A stretch of DNA of 41,944 nucleotides. Source: Flavobacteriales bacterium (GTDB taxonomy: Bacteria > Bacteroidota > Bacteroidia > UBA10329). Positions 17,489-25,237 of this stretch are shown piece after piece. The DNA is taken from assembly GCA_021739625.1 (NCBI GenBank), contig JAIPBJ010000015.1:1-41944 (forward strand), written 5' to 3'. A program made the translations under genes and the position numbers. A model generated the notes under the pieces. It saw only the letters and a list, made by a program, of their open reading frames with translations. It made no database searches and was not told the DNA's origin. The first letter of the stretch is position 1. Each line of letters opens with the position of its first letter.

Positions 17489-17697
17489 GCCGGGAGGCCT
17501 TATGGGTTAGAACATAGAGGCGGGCGAAGAATGAATACCAGATTGTCCCAAATCAGCAGACGAACGGTAAATCTTGAATGGCATGGGGGAAAGGGGAGAA
17601 TGAAAATGGGTAATAGGAAAATGGGGAAATAGTGCCTTTGGGGCACCACCTGTCTCCAACCTTGAACTTGAAACCTTAAACCAGAAATCCCTTTCTC
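17489..17697. repeat. Intergenic region with second copy of the AddA-like gene start (17554-17594)
   Basis: On the minus strand 17584 downwards reads ATG CCA TTC AAG..., i.e. MPFKIYRSSA and then loses similarity, so it is a relic of the helicase start and not a gene. The rest (17595-17697) is purine-rich sequence; I see nothing else in it. Confidence 0.85.
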
Positions 17698-19428
17698 CTA
17701 TCGGATAAGGTTCACCCTGCGCACCACGCTGCCCGCCCTGCTGTCATACCGCACCAGATACACTCCTGTGGGGAATGCACTGATGTCCATCCGCAATCTG
17801 CCATCGGTGGTCTGCTCGCTGAGGAGCAGGCGCCCGGTCATGTCGGTGATGGAAACGGTTGCCTCCAGTCTATCGGCAGCGATCACGTCAAAGACCCCGT
17901 TGGTGGGGTTCGGATACACACGCAGGTCGGCCATTTGGGCATCCGAGACTGAGGTGATGGCATCGAGCACCTTGAATTTCCACCATCCGTCCGGAGCGGT
18001 GATGGGCCGCACCTGCTGCTTGCCATTGTTGGCCTCTGCGTGGATGTAGTAGAATACGTCCTCGCCCGGGGCCTGAAAGGGGATGTGGCCTGTCCAAGTG
18101 GCGTTTGCGGGATCGGTGAGGGTCATGGCCACCGACTGATATCCGGCCGCAGTGTCGATGCTCCAATAGACCTGTGCGGACTGGATGCCCGATGCATGGC
18201 GGATGAGCGCGTTGACGGTATAGTCCTGCGTTACGTAGGGCGTGTCGTCCAACGGCTGGTGGGAGATGAGCAGCGGGTCGTCCGAGGCCACGGCCTTGGT
18301 GATGCAATGGATGGCCCCGCTGGAAGGAATGATGGCGTTGCAATTGATTCCGATGACATTGTAGCCGGGCATGGCCTCGCGGTAGATGCGCAGCGCGGTG
18401 GTGTCATATTGCTGCTCGTAGGTGGGCACAAGGATGGTCCTGTTCACAAAGACCGAATTGGTGTAGGTGCGATAGTCCCCCCCGTTGCTGGGATACTGCC
18501 CGCCCTCTGGAGGCATGGGAATGCGGATGACCTTATAGGGCGTGCCATAGACCGACATGAAGTTGTTGAGCACATATTGCAGGTTGGCCTCGATCTGTGG
18601 GCCATCGGCCACACCGGCAGGGTATTGGCCCACGAGCAGTGTCTCCTCGTCCAGCAGTTTCATGTGCATGTCGATGTGGTGAATGCCGTCATAAGGCAGC
18701 GTTGTCATCTTGATGTAGCGGTCAATGCCCATGAAATCGGACATGATGCCATCTATCTGTGTCTCGGTCTTGGTGCTCACTCCGTAGGGATTGCCGGCCT
18801 CGTTCTCCTCCAGAATGAGTTCTGAGGCGAAGGCGGTGCCAAAGCCGTCCACCATGAAATTGCCGCCCGTGTTCACCAGGTCGGTAGGCGATGCGGTGGT
18901 CTCGTAGAGCGGAATGCTCAGCAGGTTGGACAGCACTGAGGGCAGCACATCGTCCAGCGGGCGTGGACGGTTGTAGATCCAGTCCACGAACATCAGCTCG
19001 CCCACCTCGTCCGCATAGATGTTCCATTGGCCATAGTCGCGGAACCAGATGCTGTTGCTGGAGGCGTTCACGAAAACGATGTTCTGTGTATTCACTCCGC
19101 CCTGGCTCAGATAACTGGTAACGGTACTTTGACTCGTGGTGACGATATAAACGGTGGTCTGCTCCTTCGCATAGCGCACAATGTCGCGCAGCAGCACCTG
19201 AAAGGAGGATGTCCAGCGGATGCACAGACCATCGATCTCCTCCCATTCTGCTGCGGTGCGCACCGGGCCGCTGGGCGGTGCAGTGAAGCCCCTTTCCTCA
19301 ACCTCGGGCCGCGCAAGGGGCAGCATGTTGCGTTCCTCATCGGTCAGACCTTGGGGCAGGAACTGCGCGCTGGCCGTTGATGATGCTACAAGGAACAATA
19401 GAAGCAGGAAGGTGGCGGTTCTCATCAT
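17698..19428 (-). CDS. Secreted agmatine/peptidylarginine deiminase-family protein with T9SS sorting domain
   Basis: A 576-residue exported enzyme of the Porphyromonas-type PAD family, which hydrolyses the guanidinium group of arginine or agmatine to give citrulline products and ammonia. The start MMRTATFLLLLFLVASSTASAQ is a signal peptide; upstream in-frame ATGs would spoil it. Catalytic residues appear in order: Asp131 (IWFRDYGQWN), His251 and Asp253 (HHIDMHMKL), Asn324 (TYTNSVFVN) and Cys375 (SGAIHCITKAV). Arg154 and Arg156 (NRPRP) resemble the Arg pair that in PPAD grips a C-terminal carboxylate. After the catalytic domain comes an Ig-like region (~400-490), then a T9SS domain (LRVYPNPTNGVFDV ... 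GVYLVRYDSRAGSVVRRV). It probably acts outside the cell. Substrate is inferred. Confidence 0.88.
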   Translation of the reverse strand: MMRTATFLLLLFLVASSTASAQFLPQGLTDEERNMLPLARPEVEERGFTAPPSGPVRTAAEWEEIDGLCIRWTSSFQVLLRDIVRYAKEQTTVYIVTTSQSTVTSYLSQGGVNTQNIVFVNASSNSIWFRDYGQWNIYADEVGELMFVDWIYNRPRPLDDVLPSVLSNLLSIPLYETTASPTDLVNTGGNFMVDGFGTAFASELILEENEAGNPYGVSTKTETQIDGIMSDFMGIDRYIKMTTLPYDGIHHIDMHMKLLDEETLLVGQYPAGVADGPQIEANLQYVLNNFMSVYGTPYKVIRIPMPPEGGQYPSNGGDYRTYTNSVFVNRTILVPTYEQQYDTTALRIYREAMPGYNVIGINCNAIIPSSGAIHCITKAVASDDPLLISHQPLDDTPYVTQDYTVNALIRHASGIQSAQVYWSIDTAAGYQSVAMTLTDPANATWTGHIPFQAPGEDVFYYIHAEANNGKQQVRPITAPDGWWKFKVLDAITSVSDAQMADLRVYPNPTNGVFDVIAADRLEATVSITDMTGRLLLSEQTTDGRLRMDISAFPTGVYLVRYDSRAGSVVRRVNLIR

Positions 19429-19448
19429 CTTATGTGGAGTGGATGTGT

Positions 19449-19556
19449 CAAATGTATAGAAACGGTATGATGGCCGCGCATTTTCCAAGACGGGACAGAT
19501 GAATGGGAGCACATTGGAAAAAGTCAATCGGCCCGATTCGCTGGCCGGTATCTTTG
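19449..19556. promoter_or_regulatory. Divergent promoters of the deiminase and hemolysin III genes
   Basis: TACATTTG on the minus strand (19449-19456) precedes the deiminase start by about 20 bases, and TATCTTTG on the plus strand (19549-19556) precedes the ATG at 19574 by 17. Both match TAnnTTTG. No convincing -33 boxes are seen. Confidence 0.5.
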
Positions 19557-19573
19557 CCGCCCTATCCGATCAC

Positions 19574-20212
19574 ATGAAACATCGCACACTGACTTTGGGA
19601 GAGGAGATGGCCAACGCCATTTCGCACGGGGTCGGATTCCTACTTTCACTGGTGGCACTTCCGTTGCTGGTAGTGGTGAGCTATCAGCATTCCACAACCA
19701 TCGGTCTGTTGGGCACGGTGATCTATGCCTTCTCGCTGCTGCTGATGTTCGCCTCGTCCACCATCTATCATGCATTGCCTGGGCCGCAGTCCAAGATGGC
19801 GATGAAGAAGATGGACCACATCAGCATCTATTTCCTCATAGCGGGCAGCTACACGTTCGTCATTCTCAACAGGATGGTGAACGAGATGGGTTTCACCTTC
19901 CTTGCCGTGCTGTGGGGCATGGCCGCAGTGGGCATCTGGTTCAAGGCCAAGTATGCACACCGGTTCAATTTCTTCAGCACGATGGTCTATATCTTCATGG
20001 CCTATATCCTGCTTTTCCAGCCTTGGGCATTCCTTCATGCGCTGTCGAAGGATGGTGCGATGCTTCTGATCGCAGGTGGCATCCTTTATACCATCGGGGC
20101 CATCTTCTATCTCTGGAAGAGCCTGAAATGGGGCCACACCGTTTGGCATTTTCTGGTGGTGGCAGCTGCCGTGTGCCACTACTTGGGATTCCTGCGCGAG
20201 CTCGCGCAATAG
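19574..20212 (+). CDS. Hemolysin III (PAQR/YqfA) family membrane protein
   Basis: A 212-residue inner-membrane protein with about seven hydrophobic segments. The ATG at 19574 gives MKHRTLTLGEEMANAISHGVG, the standard family start; the frame is open back to 19499 but the extra 25 residues do not fit. Family landmarks are EEMANAISHGVGF, SSTIYHAL, KMDHISIYFLIAGSYTF and the C-terminal WHFLVVAAAVCHYLGF, which hold the conserved histidines of the proposed metal site. PAQR proteins are linked to membrane lipid homeostasis; real hemolytic activity is doubtful. It is monocistronic and divergent from the deiminase. Confidence 0.92.
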   Translation: MKHRTLTLGEEMANAISHGVGFLLSLVALPLLVVVSYQHSTTIGLLGTVIYAFSLLLMFASSTIYHALPGPQSKMAMKKMDHISIYFLIAGSYTFVILNRMVNEMGFTFLAVLWGMAAVGIWFKAKYAHRFNFFSTMVYIFMAYILLFQPWAFLHALSKDGAMLLIAGGILYTIGAIFYLWKSLKWGHTVWHFLVVAAAVCHYLGFLRELAQ

Positions 20213-20841
20213 GGGGTCAGGTTCTCAGCAGGTCAGGTTCTCAGCGGATCGGCTTTTCAGGAAAGGAGGATCAGGCCCGTCCGGGTGTCCTTTTATCAGA
20301 GGGTAATTATCACTCGGGATAATATCACCATCGTCCATGGTGTGACTCCTTCCTACTATCGCGTGCCTTGCATCGGGGTGCTGATGGCCCTGCGGAAGCG
20401 ACATGTCCATTTTCTGAACCGATAGGGTGGGCCTCAATGGTGATGGAGCAGCCTCAGATGCACATTTTTTGTGTTTCGATGGAACGCAAGCGGCCCCTTT
20501 ACGCTCGGACAGGCCCGCAAAAGGTTCGGACAGGCCTCCTTGACGCTCGGACAGGTCTGCGAAAGGTTCGGACAGGCCTCCTTGAGGCATGGACAGGCCC
20601 GCGAAAAGTTCGGACAAGCGCACAAAAAGCCCGGACAGGCCCTCAAAAGGCCCGGACAGGCCTGCTTGAAGTTCGGAAGCTCCCGCATGCTCCTTCAATT
20701 GACAATCGGGCCTCGGGTCTGCATGAGAACCGGACCCGCATCAAACACCGGGCACCTTGTTCGGACAATGGAGGATGGAGACCGCAGCGCCAAGACCGCT
20801 CGAAGACCTGCAATGCCGACAACCTGATGACCTGATGCGCT
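20213..20841. other. Convergent intergenic region carrying a 21-bp array
   Basis: Between two convergent genes I see no credible gene. It holds a 15-bp tandem doublet (GGTCAGGTTCTCAGC, from about 20217), unremarkable sequence to 20484, and the tandem array at 20485-20694. Frames across the array are open on both strands only because the unit is a multiple of three. Confidence 0.7.
20485..20694. repeat. 21-bp tandem repeat array 1 (about 10 units)
   Basis: Eight clear units (20506-20673) plus degenerate units at each end. Each has a conserved half CGGACAGGCC and a more variable 11-base half ending AAGGTT, GACGCT or similar. Unit length is exactly 21 and units abut without spacers, so it is not a CRISPR. 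On the minus strand one frame reads as L-S-E-x-F-A-G heptads. No promoter or start points to a gene. Confidence 0.9.
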
Positions 20842-21771
20842 CTACAGCAGTTTCATCAGCTTCGAGTTGGTTCTGCCGATCTCGAAATAGGGGGTCTGTG
20901 TGCCACCGAAAGCGCGGAAGAAGCGCTCGATGGGCTCGCTGATGCTTCCCTCGAAATTGAATGCGCGGGTAACGGTGGCCGAATGACGGATGGCCTCCCA
21001 CAGCAGCAGGCTCATCACTCCGGTGGTCTTTGACTTCGCCTCCACCGCGCCTGCGAGGTAGTAGGCGCTTTGGCCGTCCCAAACGATGAGTATGGACGCC
21101 ACGACCCCCATGTCCTTGTTGATCGCCACGAATGCTGCACAGCGCTGTGCGGCCTGCGCGGCATTGAAAATGCCTGTCAGGTATTTCCTGCTGATGGGCA
21201 GTTTCTCCTTCTTCAGACTGTAATCCTGCTTCAACAGGTCGAAAAGTGGCCCCACGTCATCCACCCGCATCACTTCGAGCTGTGCCTCTGCCTTCTTTAT
21301 CTCTCTGCGGATGTTGCCCTGAATGCCCTCATAGACCGCATCAAGGTCGCTGAGGTCGGGCAGGATGTAGGTGTAGCGGGTGGTCTGCCTGAAACCCTGC
21401 CAGCAGAACGGAAGCCAGTTGGTGATGGCAGGATGGAAGTATTGGATGAAACGGTCGGTGGCCGGCAGCTTTGCGATGAGCCCGTCCATCATCTTCTTCT
21501 CGAACGAGATGCGCGATGCCTGTTTCTGCCCGGCCGGGAAATGTATCCATGGGCCGAGATAGGGGGTGAGGGGAGGCATGGTGATGATGTCGAATCCCAT
21601 TTTCCGCTTGTGGAAATAGGGCATGAACGCCTGCACATCATTGAGCTGCCCTATGACGGCCACATCCCAATGGTCCTCATCGGCAACGGCATCGAGCCAG
21701 TCAGCTGTTTGGAAGATCGGGATGTCGTTGCGCTGTGCACACCAATGTCTGAATATCTCCCGGTCGGTCAT
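20842..21771 (-). CDS. GNAT/FemAB-like acetyltransferase-fold protein
   Basis: A 309-residue cytosolic protein of the double-GNAT (Acetyltransf_6/FemAB) type. Features: IFQTADWLDAVADEDHWDVAVI near the start, MPPLTPYLGPWIHFPAG, an NIRREIKKAEAQLEV segment typical of the second lobe, and FAAFVAI-type strands ending in YYLAGAVEAKSKTTGVMSLLLWEAIRHS and FNFEGS. Such proteins transfer acyl or aminoacyl groups; the substrate here is unknown. Its start (21768-21771, ATGA) overlaps the stop of the SirB1-like gene, so the two are one operon with this gene second. Confidence 0.8.
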   Translation of the reverse strand: MTDREIFRHWCAQRNDIPIFQTADWLDAVADEDHWDVAVIGQLNDVQAFMPYFHKRKMGFDIITMPPLTPYLGPWIHFPAGQKQASRISFEKKMMDGLIAKLPATDRFIQYFHPAITNWLPFCWQGFRQTTRYTYILPDLSDLDAVYEGIQGNIRREIKKAEAQLEVMRVDDVGPLFDLLKQDYSLKKEKLPISRKYLTGIFNAAQAAQRCAAFVAINKDMGVVASILIVWDGQSAYYLAGAVEAKSKTTGVMSLLLWEAIRHSATVTRAFNFEGSISEPIERFFRAFGGTQTPYFEIGRTNSKLMKLL

Positions 21772-22634
21772 TTCTTGGGTGATGAACGCGGAAACACCTC
21801 CTGAAGTGCTTTCACCTCATCGGCCTTCTCGGTGTAGCCCATTCTGGTATAGGAAAGCACCAGATTGTTGGTCATGCGATAGATCATCTCCAAAGGCGTG
21901 GCCGGCCTGAGAATGCGCTCATCGGGCTCCACATTCATCTTCTTGAGGAAACGCAGCACCTCCTGTTTGCCGAACACCGCACCGCGATTGAATGGATTGA
22001 TGTAGAACATCATTTCGGTGTGGTCGGGCTGATGGATGTCGCGGTATCCGAGCGAGAAATGCTCTGGCAGGTTGATGCCCACAATGGGAATGTCCAACTG
22101 CTGCGCCAGAATGACCGTGATGATGCCGAGCGAAAGTGGATTTCCCTTGTGGCTTTCGAGCACTATGTTGATGAACGAGTTCTGCGGTGCGATGTAGTTC
22201 TGCGTGTTGCCCGAGAACCCGTGGACATCGAACAGGATGTGGTTCATCACCCGCACGGTCTCCAAGGCGGTGAGACCCTCGTTCAGGTCCAGCCAGATGT
22301 CTGTGCGGATGCGGGCCAGATGCTGCCTTACGTGATCCTCATCAAGGTCGGGATACTGATAGCGCGCCATGATGAGCGCGCCATCCAGAAGATCCTCGGC
22401 CCCGTGGTCCACCCATGCCTTGAGGGCCGCACGGCAACCATCGAACTGAATTCGGTGGATGATGTCCTCGATGCGGTTCTGCTGTATGTGGTCGAGGCTC
22501 CGCTCCCAGTGCGACTCCAACACAGGAATGGCCTGCGGCCCATAAGAGAGCAACCTGTCGCTCACACTGGTGAACACCTCGCTGTCGGGGTCGTCCAGCA
22601 ATTGGCAGAGGGCATTGAGTTCCGAATAGGTCAT
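21768..22634 (-). CDS. SirB1-like transglutaminase-fold protein
   Basis: A 288-residue cytosolic protein. The N-terminal ~80 residues are helical (HEAT-like: DPDSEVFTSVSDRLLSYGPQAIPVLE). The central region fits the SirB1/transglutaminase-like domain: NYIAPQNSFINIVLESHKGNPLSLGIITVILAQQLDIPIVGINLPEHFSLGY, then FYINPFNRGAVF. The C-terminus (PLEMIYRMTNNLVLSYTRMGYTEKA) resembles the TPR-like tail of these proteins. The catalytic Cys expected of active transglutaminases is replaced by Ser/Leu in NPLSLG, so enzyme activity is doubtful. First gene of a two-gene operon with the GNAT-like gene. Role unknown. Confidence 0.85.
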   Translation of the reverse strand: MTYSELNALCQLLDDPDSEVFTSVSDRLLSYGPQAIPVLESHWERSLDHIQQNRIEDIIHRIQFDGCRAALKAWVDHGAEDLLDGALIMARYQYPDLDEDHVRQHLARIRTDIWLDLNEGLTALETVRVMNHILFDVHGFSGNTQNYIAPQNSFINIVLESHKGNPLSLGIITVILAQQLDIPIVGINLPEHFSLGYRDIHQPDHTEMMFYINPFNRGAVFGKQEVLRFLKKMNVEPDERILRPATPLEMIYRMTNNLVLSYTRMGYTEKADEVKALQEVFPRSSPKK

Positions 22635-23018
22635 TGCCTTGGTTTGTGATGCAAATTAGCGCAATGCGAAGCGGCATATCCTGATGAAGATCAACGGCTT
22701 TTCAGCAGCGGAGTGTTAATTGAATGCACCCATCAGGGCCAAGGCATCAAGTCCAACCCCAAGGAGAGTATTTTGAAGTCTTCCTTCGGAAGACTTTGGT
22801 TTTCAACACAAAGGCACACGAAGGGTTTTCACAAAGGCACACGAAGAATTTTCTTCGTGTGCCTTTGTGTCCTTTGTGGTTAAGAGCATTTGGCTGATAA
22901 TCAATGTGTTTTCGTGGTTGGGAATTTTGATGCGTTGGCCCTGATGCACCCATTTGATGCCTCGGGTCACAATCACCGTAATGCCGTTATTCGCGTGGCC
23001 TTTCACATCCTAACACGA
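22635..23018. other. Divergent intergenic region with dispersed hairpin element
   Basis: No gene supported. The frame of the M28 gene stays open to 22890, but nothing in it fits the family. The region contains the two-hairpin repeat at 22775-22880. Confidence 0.6.
22775..22880 (+). repeat. Two-hairpin dispersed element, copy 1
   Basis: Hairpin 1: AGTCTTCC-ttc-GGAAGACT. Then a spacer with CAACACAAAGGCACACGAAGG, and hairpin 2: a perfect 19-bp stem (22830-22848 with 22851-22869) around a TT loop. The same order of parts occurs inverted at 28879-29009, with many substitutions. Likely a palindromic dispersed repeat; no protein is encoded. Confidence 0.85.
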
Positions 23019-24170
23019 ATGGACACTCCCTATAATTTCGTCAGTCACATCATCGGGGTCCATGGGCCGCGCAGGGCGGGGTCGCAGGCCGAGAAGCTGG
23101 CGCAGCATTTTCTGGCCGAGGAACTGAACACCTTCTGCGACCGGGTGGAGGTGCAGCCTTTCGTGGCGGCACTCACGGCCAAGTTCGGCTCGTTGCGCAT
23201 CTTCTCCCTGCTCTATGTGGCCGCTCTAATGCTTCCAGTGCTCAGTCTTCCGTTGGCCTTGGCCGTGGCGGCTGTCAATGGGGCAGTGTTCATGGGGCAT
23301 TTCGTAATGACGGGCACGTGGCTCGACTTTCTCTTTCCGAAAGAGGAATCGTGCAACGTTGTAGGTACCATCGAACCCACCGGCCCCGCGAGGCGCACAC
23401 TGCTTTTTGCCGGGCACATGGACAGCACGCCCGAGTTCATCTGGTGGTACTGGTTCAAGGACTGGGGCATCCGCATGATGATGGTGTCGGGCGTATCGTT
23501 CCTGCTGCTGCCCATCTACTATGCCGTGGCATGGCCGCTGGGTGCCGAGGTATGGCTCAGCGCACCGTGGTGGGGCTTTGTGGCGGCCTCGCCCTTTGCA
23601 CTCACATTCTTCTTCATCCATGGCACACGTGTGGTGGAAGGTGCACAGGACAACCTCTCGGGCGTAGCGGTGGCCCACGCGGTGGGCAAGCGTCTGGCGA
23701 AGGAGCGGCTGAGCCACACCCGCATCGTGGTGGTGTCCTTCGGAGCCGAGGAGACCGGGCTCAAAGGCAGCGCGGCCATGGTGGAACGCTTCGGGAAAGA
23801 GCTGCAGGCCACCCCGCACCACCTCATCAACCTCGATGGCATTCTCGACATCCATAACATGTTCGTGATCAGATCGGAGCTGAGCATCGGGGTCACGCAC
23901 GACAATGCACTCGTGGCACGGGTGGCCGAGGCCTTTGAGCGCAACGGCCTGCCACCCAAACTGGGCACCATTCCCGTGGGCGGCACAGATGCCAGCAGTT
24001 TCTCGCGCAACGGGCTTTCGGCCATGTCCATCGTTGGCCTGCCGATGGACAGCCTGCATCCTACCTATCACACCCGTTTGGACACGATAGACTGCCTGAC
24101 GCCATCCACCATGGACAGGATGGTGGATGTGCTGGTGGATATGGCACACGACTGGGACAGCAAGGAATGA
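23019..24170 (+). CDS. M28-family metallopeptidase with membrane segments
   Basis: A 383-residue zinc peptidase-like protein. The ATG at 23019 (MDTPYNFVSHIIGVHGPRRAGS) gives the usual M28 start. Zinc ligands can be placed: His133 and Asp135 (AGHMDST), Asp211 (EGAQDNLSG), Glu244-Glu245 (GAEETGLKGS), Asp273 (NLDGI) and His351 (HPTYHTRLDT). Unusually, hydrophobic segments sit at ~60-100 and, between the HxD and the bridging Asp, ~150-200, so it seems membrane anchored, like other Bacteroidota M28 proteins with inserted helices. It may cut N-terminal residues from peptides. Its stop overlaps the start of the metallophosphoesterase (ATGA), so they are co-translated. Confidence 0.88.
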   Translation: MDTPYNFVSHIIGVHGPRRAGSQAEKLAQHFLAEELNTFCDRVEVQPFVAALTAKFGSLRIFSLLYVAALMLPVLSLPLALAVAAVNGAVFMGHFVMTGTWLDFLFPKEESCNVVGTIEPTGPARRTLLFAGHMDSTPEFIWWYWFKDWGIRMMMVSGVSFLLLPIYYAVAWPLGAEVWLSAPWWGFVAASPFALTFFFIHGTRVVEGAQDNLSGVAVAHAVGKRLAKERLSHTRIVVVSFGAEETGLKGSAAMVERFGKELQATPHHLINLDGILDIHNMFVIRSELSIGVTHDNALVARVAEAFERNGLPPKLGTIPVGGTDASSFSRNGLSAMSIVGLPMDSLHPTYHTRLDTIDCLTPSTMDRMVDVLVDMAHDWDSKE

Positions 24171-25192
24171 TGGTGGCGAACATGCATAGATGGCTGCCCA
24201 TCTGCCTCCTGCTTTTTGCCGCACCATGTGCCGGCCAATGTCCGGCCGTGCGACATTCACATATTGGAAAACGCTCGGAACCGGTACTTTTCACCTTCGC
24301 GCATATCACCGACACCCACATCGGTGAAAGGGCAGAGGGCCGCGATTTCGGCACGCCCGGTTTTCTCAATGACACGCTCACCGGGACCGAATCAGGATAC
24401 ACCATCGACCGGCTGCGCTCCACGATGCGGCATTTCGGTGATCTGCAACAGGCGGAACGGCCTGCTTTCATCATCCATTCGGGCGATCTGACAGACAGTG
24501 GCGAACGGTCGGAGCTGCTCATGGCGCGGCAACTGATGGAAGGCCCCATCCCGTGCATTCCGCTGATGGGCAATCACGATGCGTGGCCCTACAACCGGTT
24601 CGCGACCGAGGCCGCCACGGCCTGTGGCGACAGCCTGATGAATGCCGTGTTTGCCGATGTTTTCGACAGTCTGCAACAGCGGTTCGACTGGGTCGGAGGC
24701 ACACGCACAGCCCGCTTCACCTGCCCCGTGAGCAGCAACAGTGCCTTTCTTCAGAACTATGCGTTCATCTATTCGGGCGTCCGGTTCGTATTCCTCGATT
24801 TCAACCCGCGCTATCATGTGAAGAAAGATGAGCCGGGCATCGGTCCCGAAGCGTATCTCACCGACACGGAGGGCGGCACGGTCCCATTTCTAAGGCAACA
24901 GTTGGCCGTGGCCCAGATGCAGGGCGAACAGGTGGTGCTCATAGTCCATCATCCGCCCGTGACCGCGGTGGTGGGCAAGCGGTTCGCTTTCAGCAAGGCC
25001 GACAAGCAAAGACTGGCCGAGATTCTGAGACCGCACAGCACGCGTGTGCTGGGCTGGTTCTGCGGGCATCTGCACCGTTGGGCGCGCTATCGTTTCAGCA
25101 AAGCGGGCATTCCGGTCTTCGAGACCAAGGCCGTGAAAAAGGCCAGACACGGAGCAATCCGCCTCGTGTCGGTTCATGGCGCGGAAAAGTGA
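24167..25192 (+). CDS. Exported calcineurin-like metallophosphoesterase
   Basis: A 341-residue exported phosphoesterase. The first ATG (24167) overlaps the M28 stop by ATGA; the ATG at 24182 (MHRWLPICLLLFAAPCAGQ) would make the neater signal peptide. Metal-binding motifs are in order: HITDTHIG (D-x-H), HSGDLTDSG (GD), MGNHDAW (GNHD), VHHPPV (H-H) and FCGHLHRW (GHxH). These fit a di-metal phosphodiesterase or phosphomonoesterase, acting in the periplasm. Substrate unknown. Overlap with the peptidase suggests joint function, perhaps nutrient scavenging, but that is inferred. Confidence 0.88.
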   Translation: MMVANMHRWLPICLLLFAAPCAGQCPAVRHSHIGKRSEPVLFTFAHITDTHIGERAEGRDFGTPGFLNDTLTGTESGYTIDRLRSTMRHFGDLQQAERPAFIIHSGDLTDSGERSELLMARQLMEGPIPCIPLMGNHDAWPYNRFATEAATACGDSLMNAVFADVFDSLQQRFDWVGGTRTARFTCPVSSNSAFLQNYAFIYSGVRFVFLDFNPRYHVKKDEPGIGPEAYLTDTEGGTVPFLRQQLAVAQMQGEQVVLIVHHPPVTAVVGKRFAFSKADKQRLAEILRPHSTRVLGWFCGHLHRWARYRFSKAGIPVFETKAVKKARHGAIRLVSVHGAEK

Positions 25193-25237
25193 CCTTTGTC
25201 GCTGCCATTAGCCATTAGCCGTTCGCTTTTCTCATAG

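Noticed and set aside
20485-20694. CRISPR array
   Set aside because: Units abut with no unique spacers, the unit is too short, and no cas genes are in the window.
20225-20698. Heptad-repeat protein (LSEPFAG-like) across array 1
   Set aside because: All frames through the array are open because the unit is 21 bases; no promoter or signal selects this one, and its non-repeat part looks random. Kept as a possibility in the findings only.
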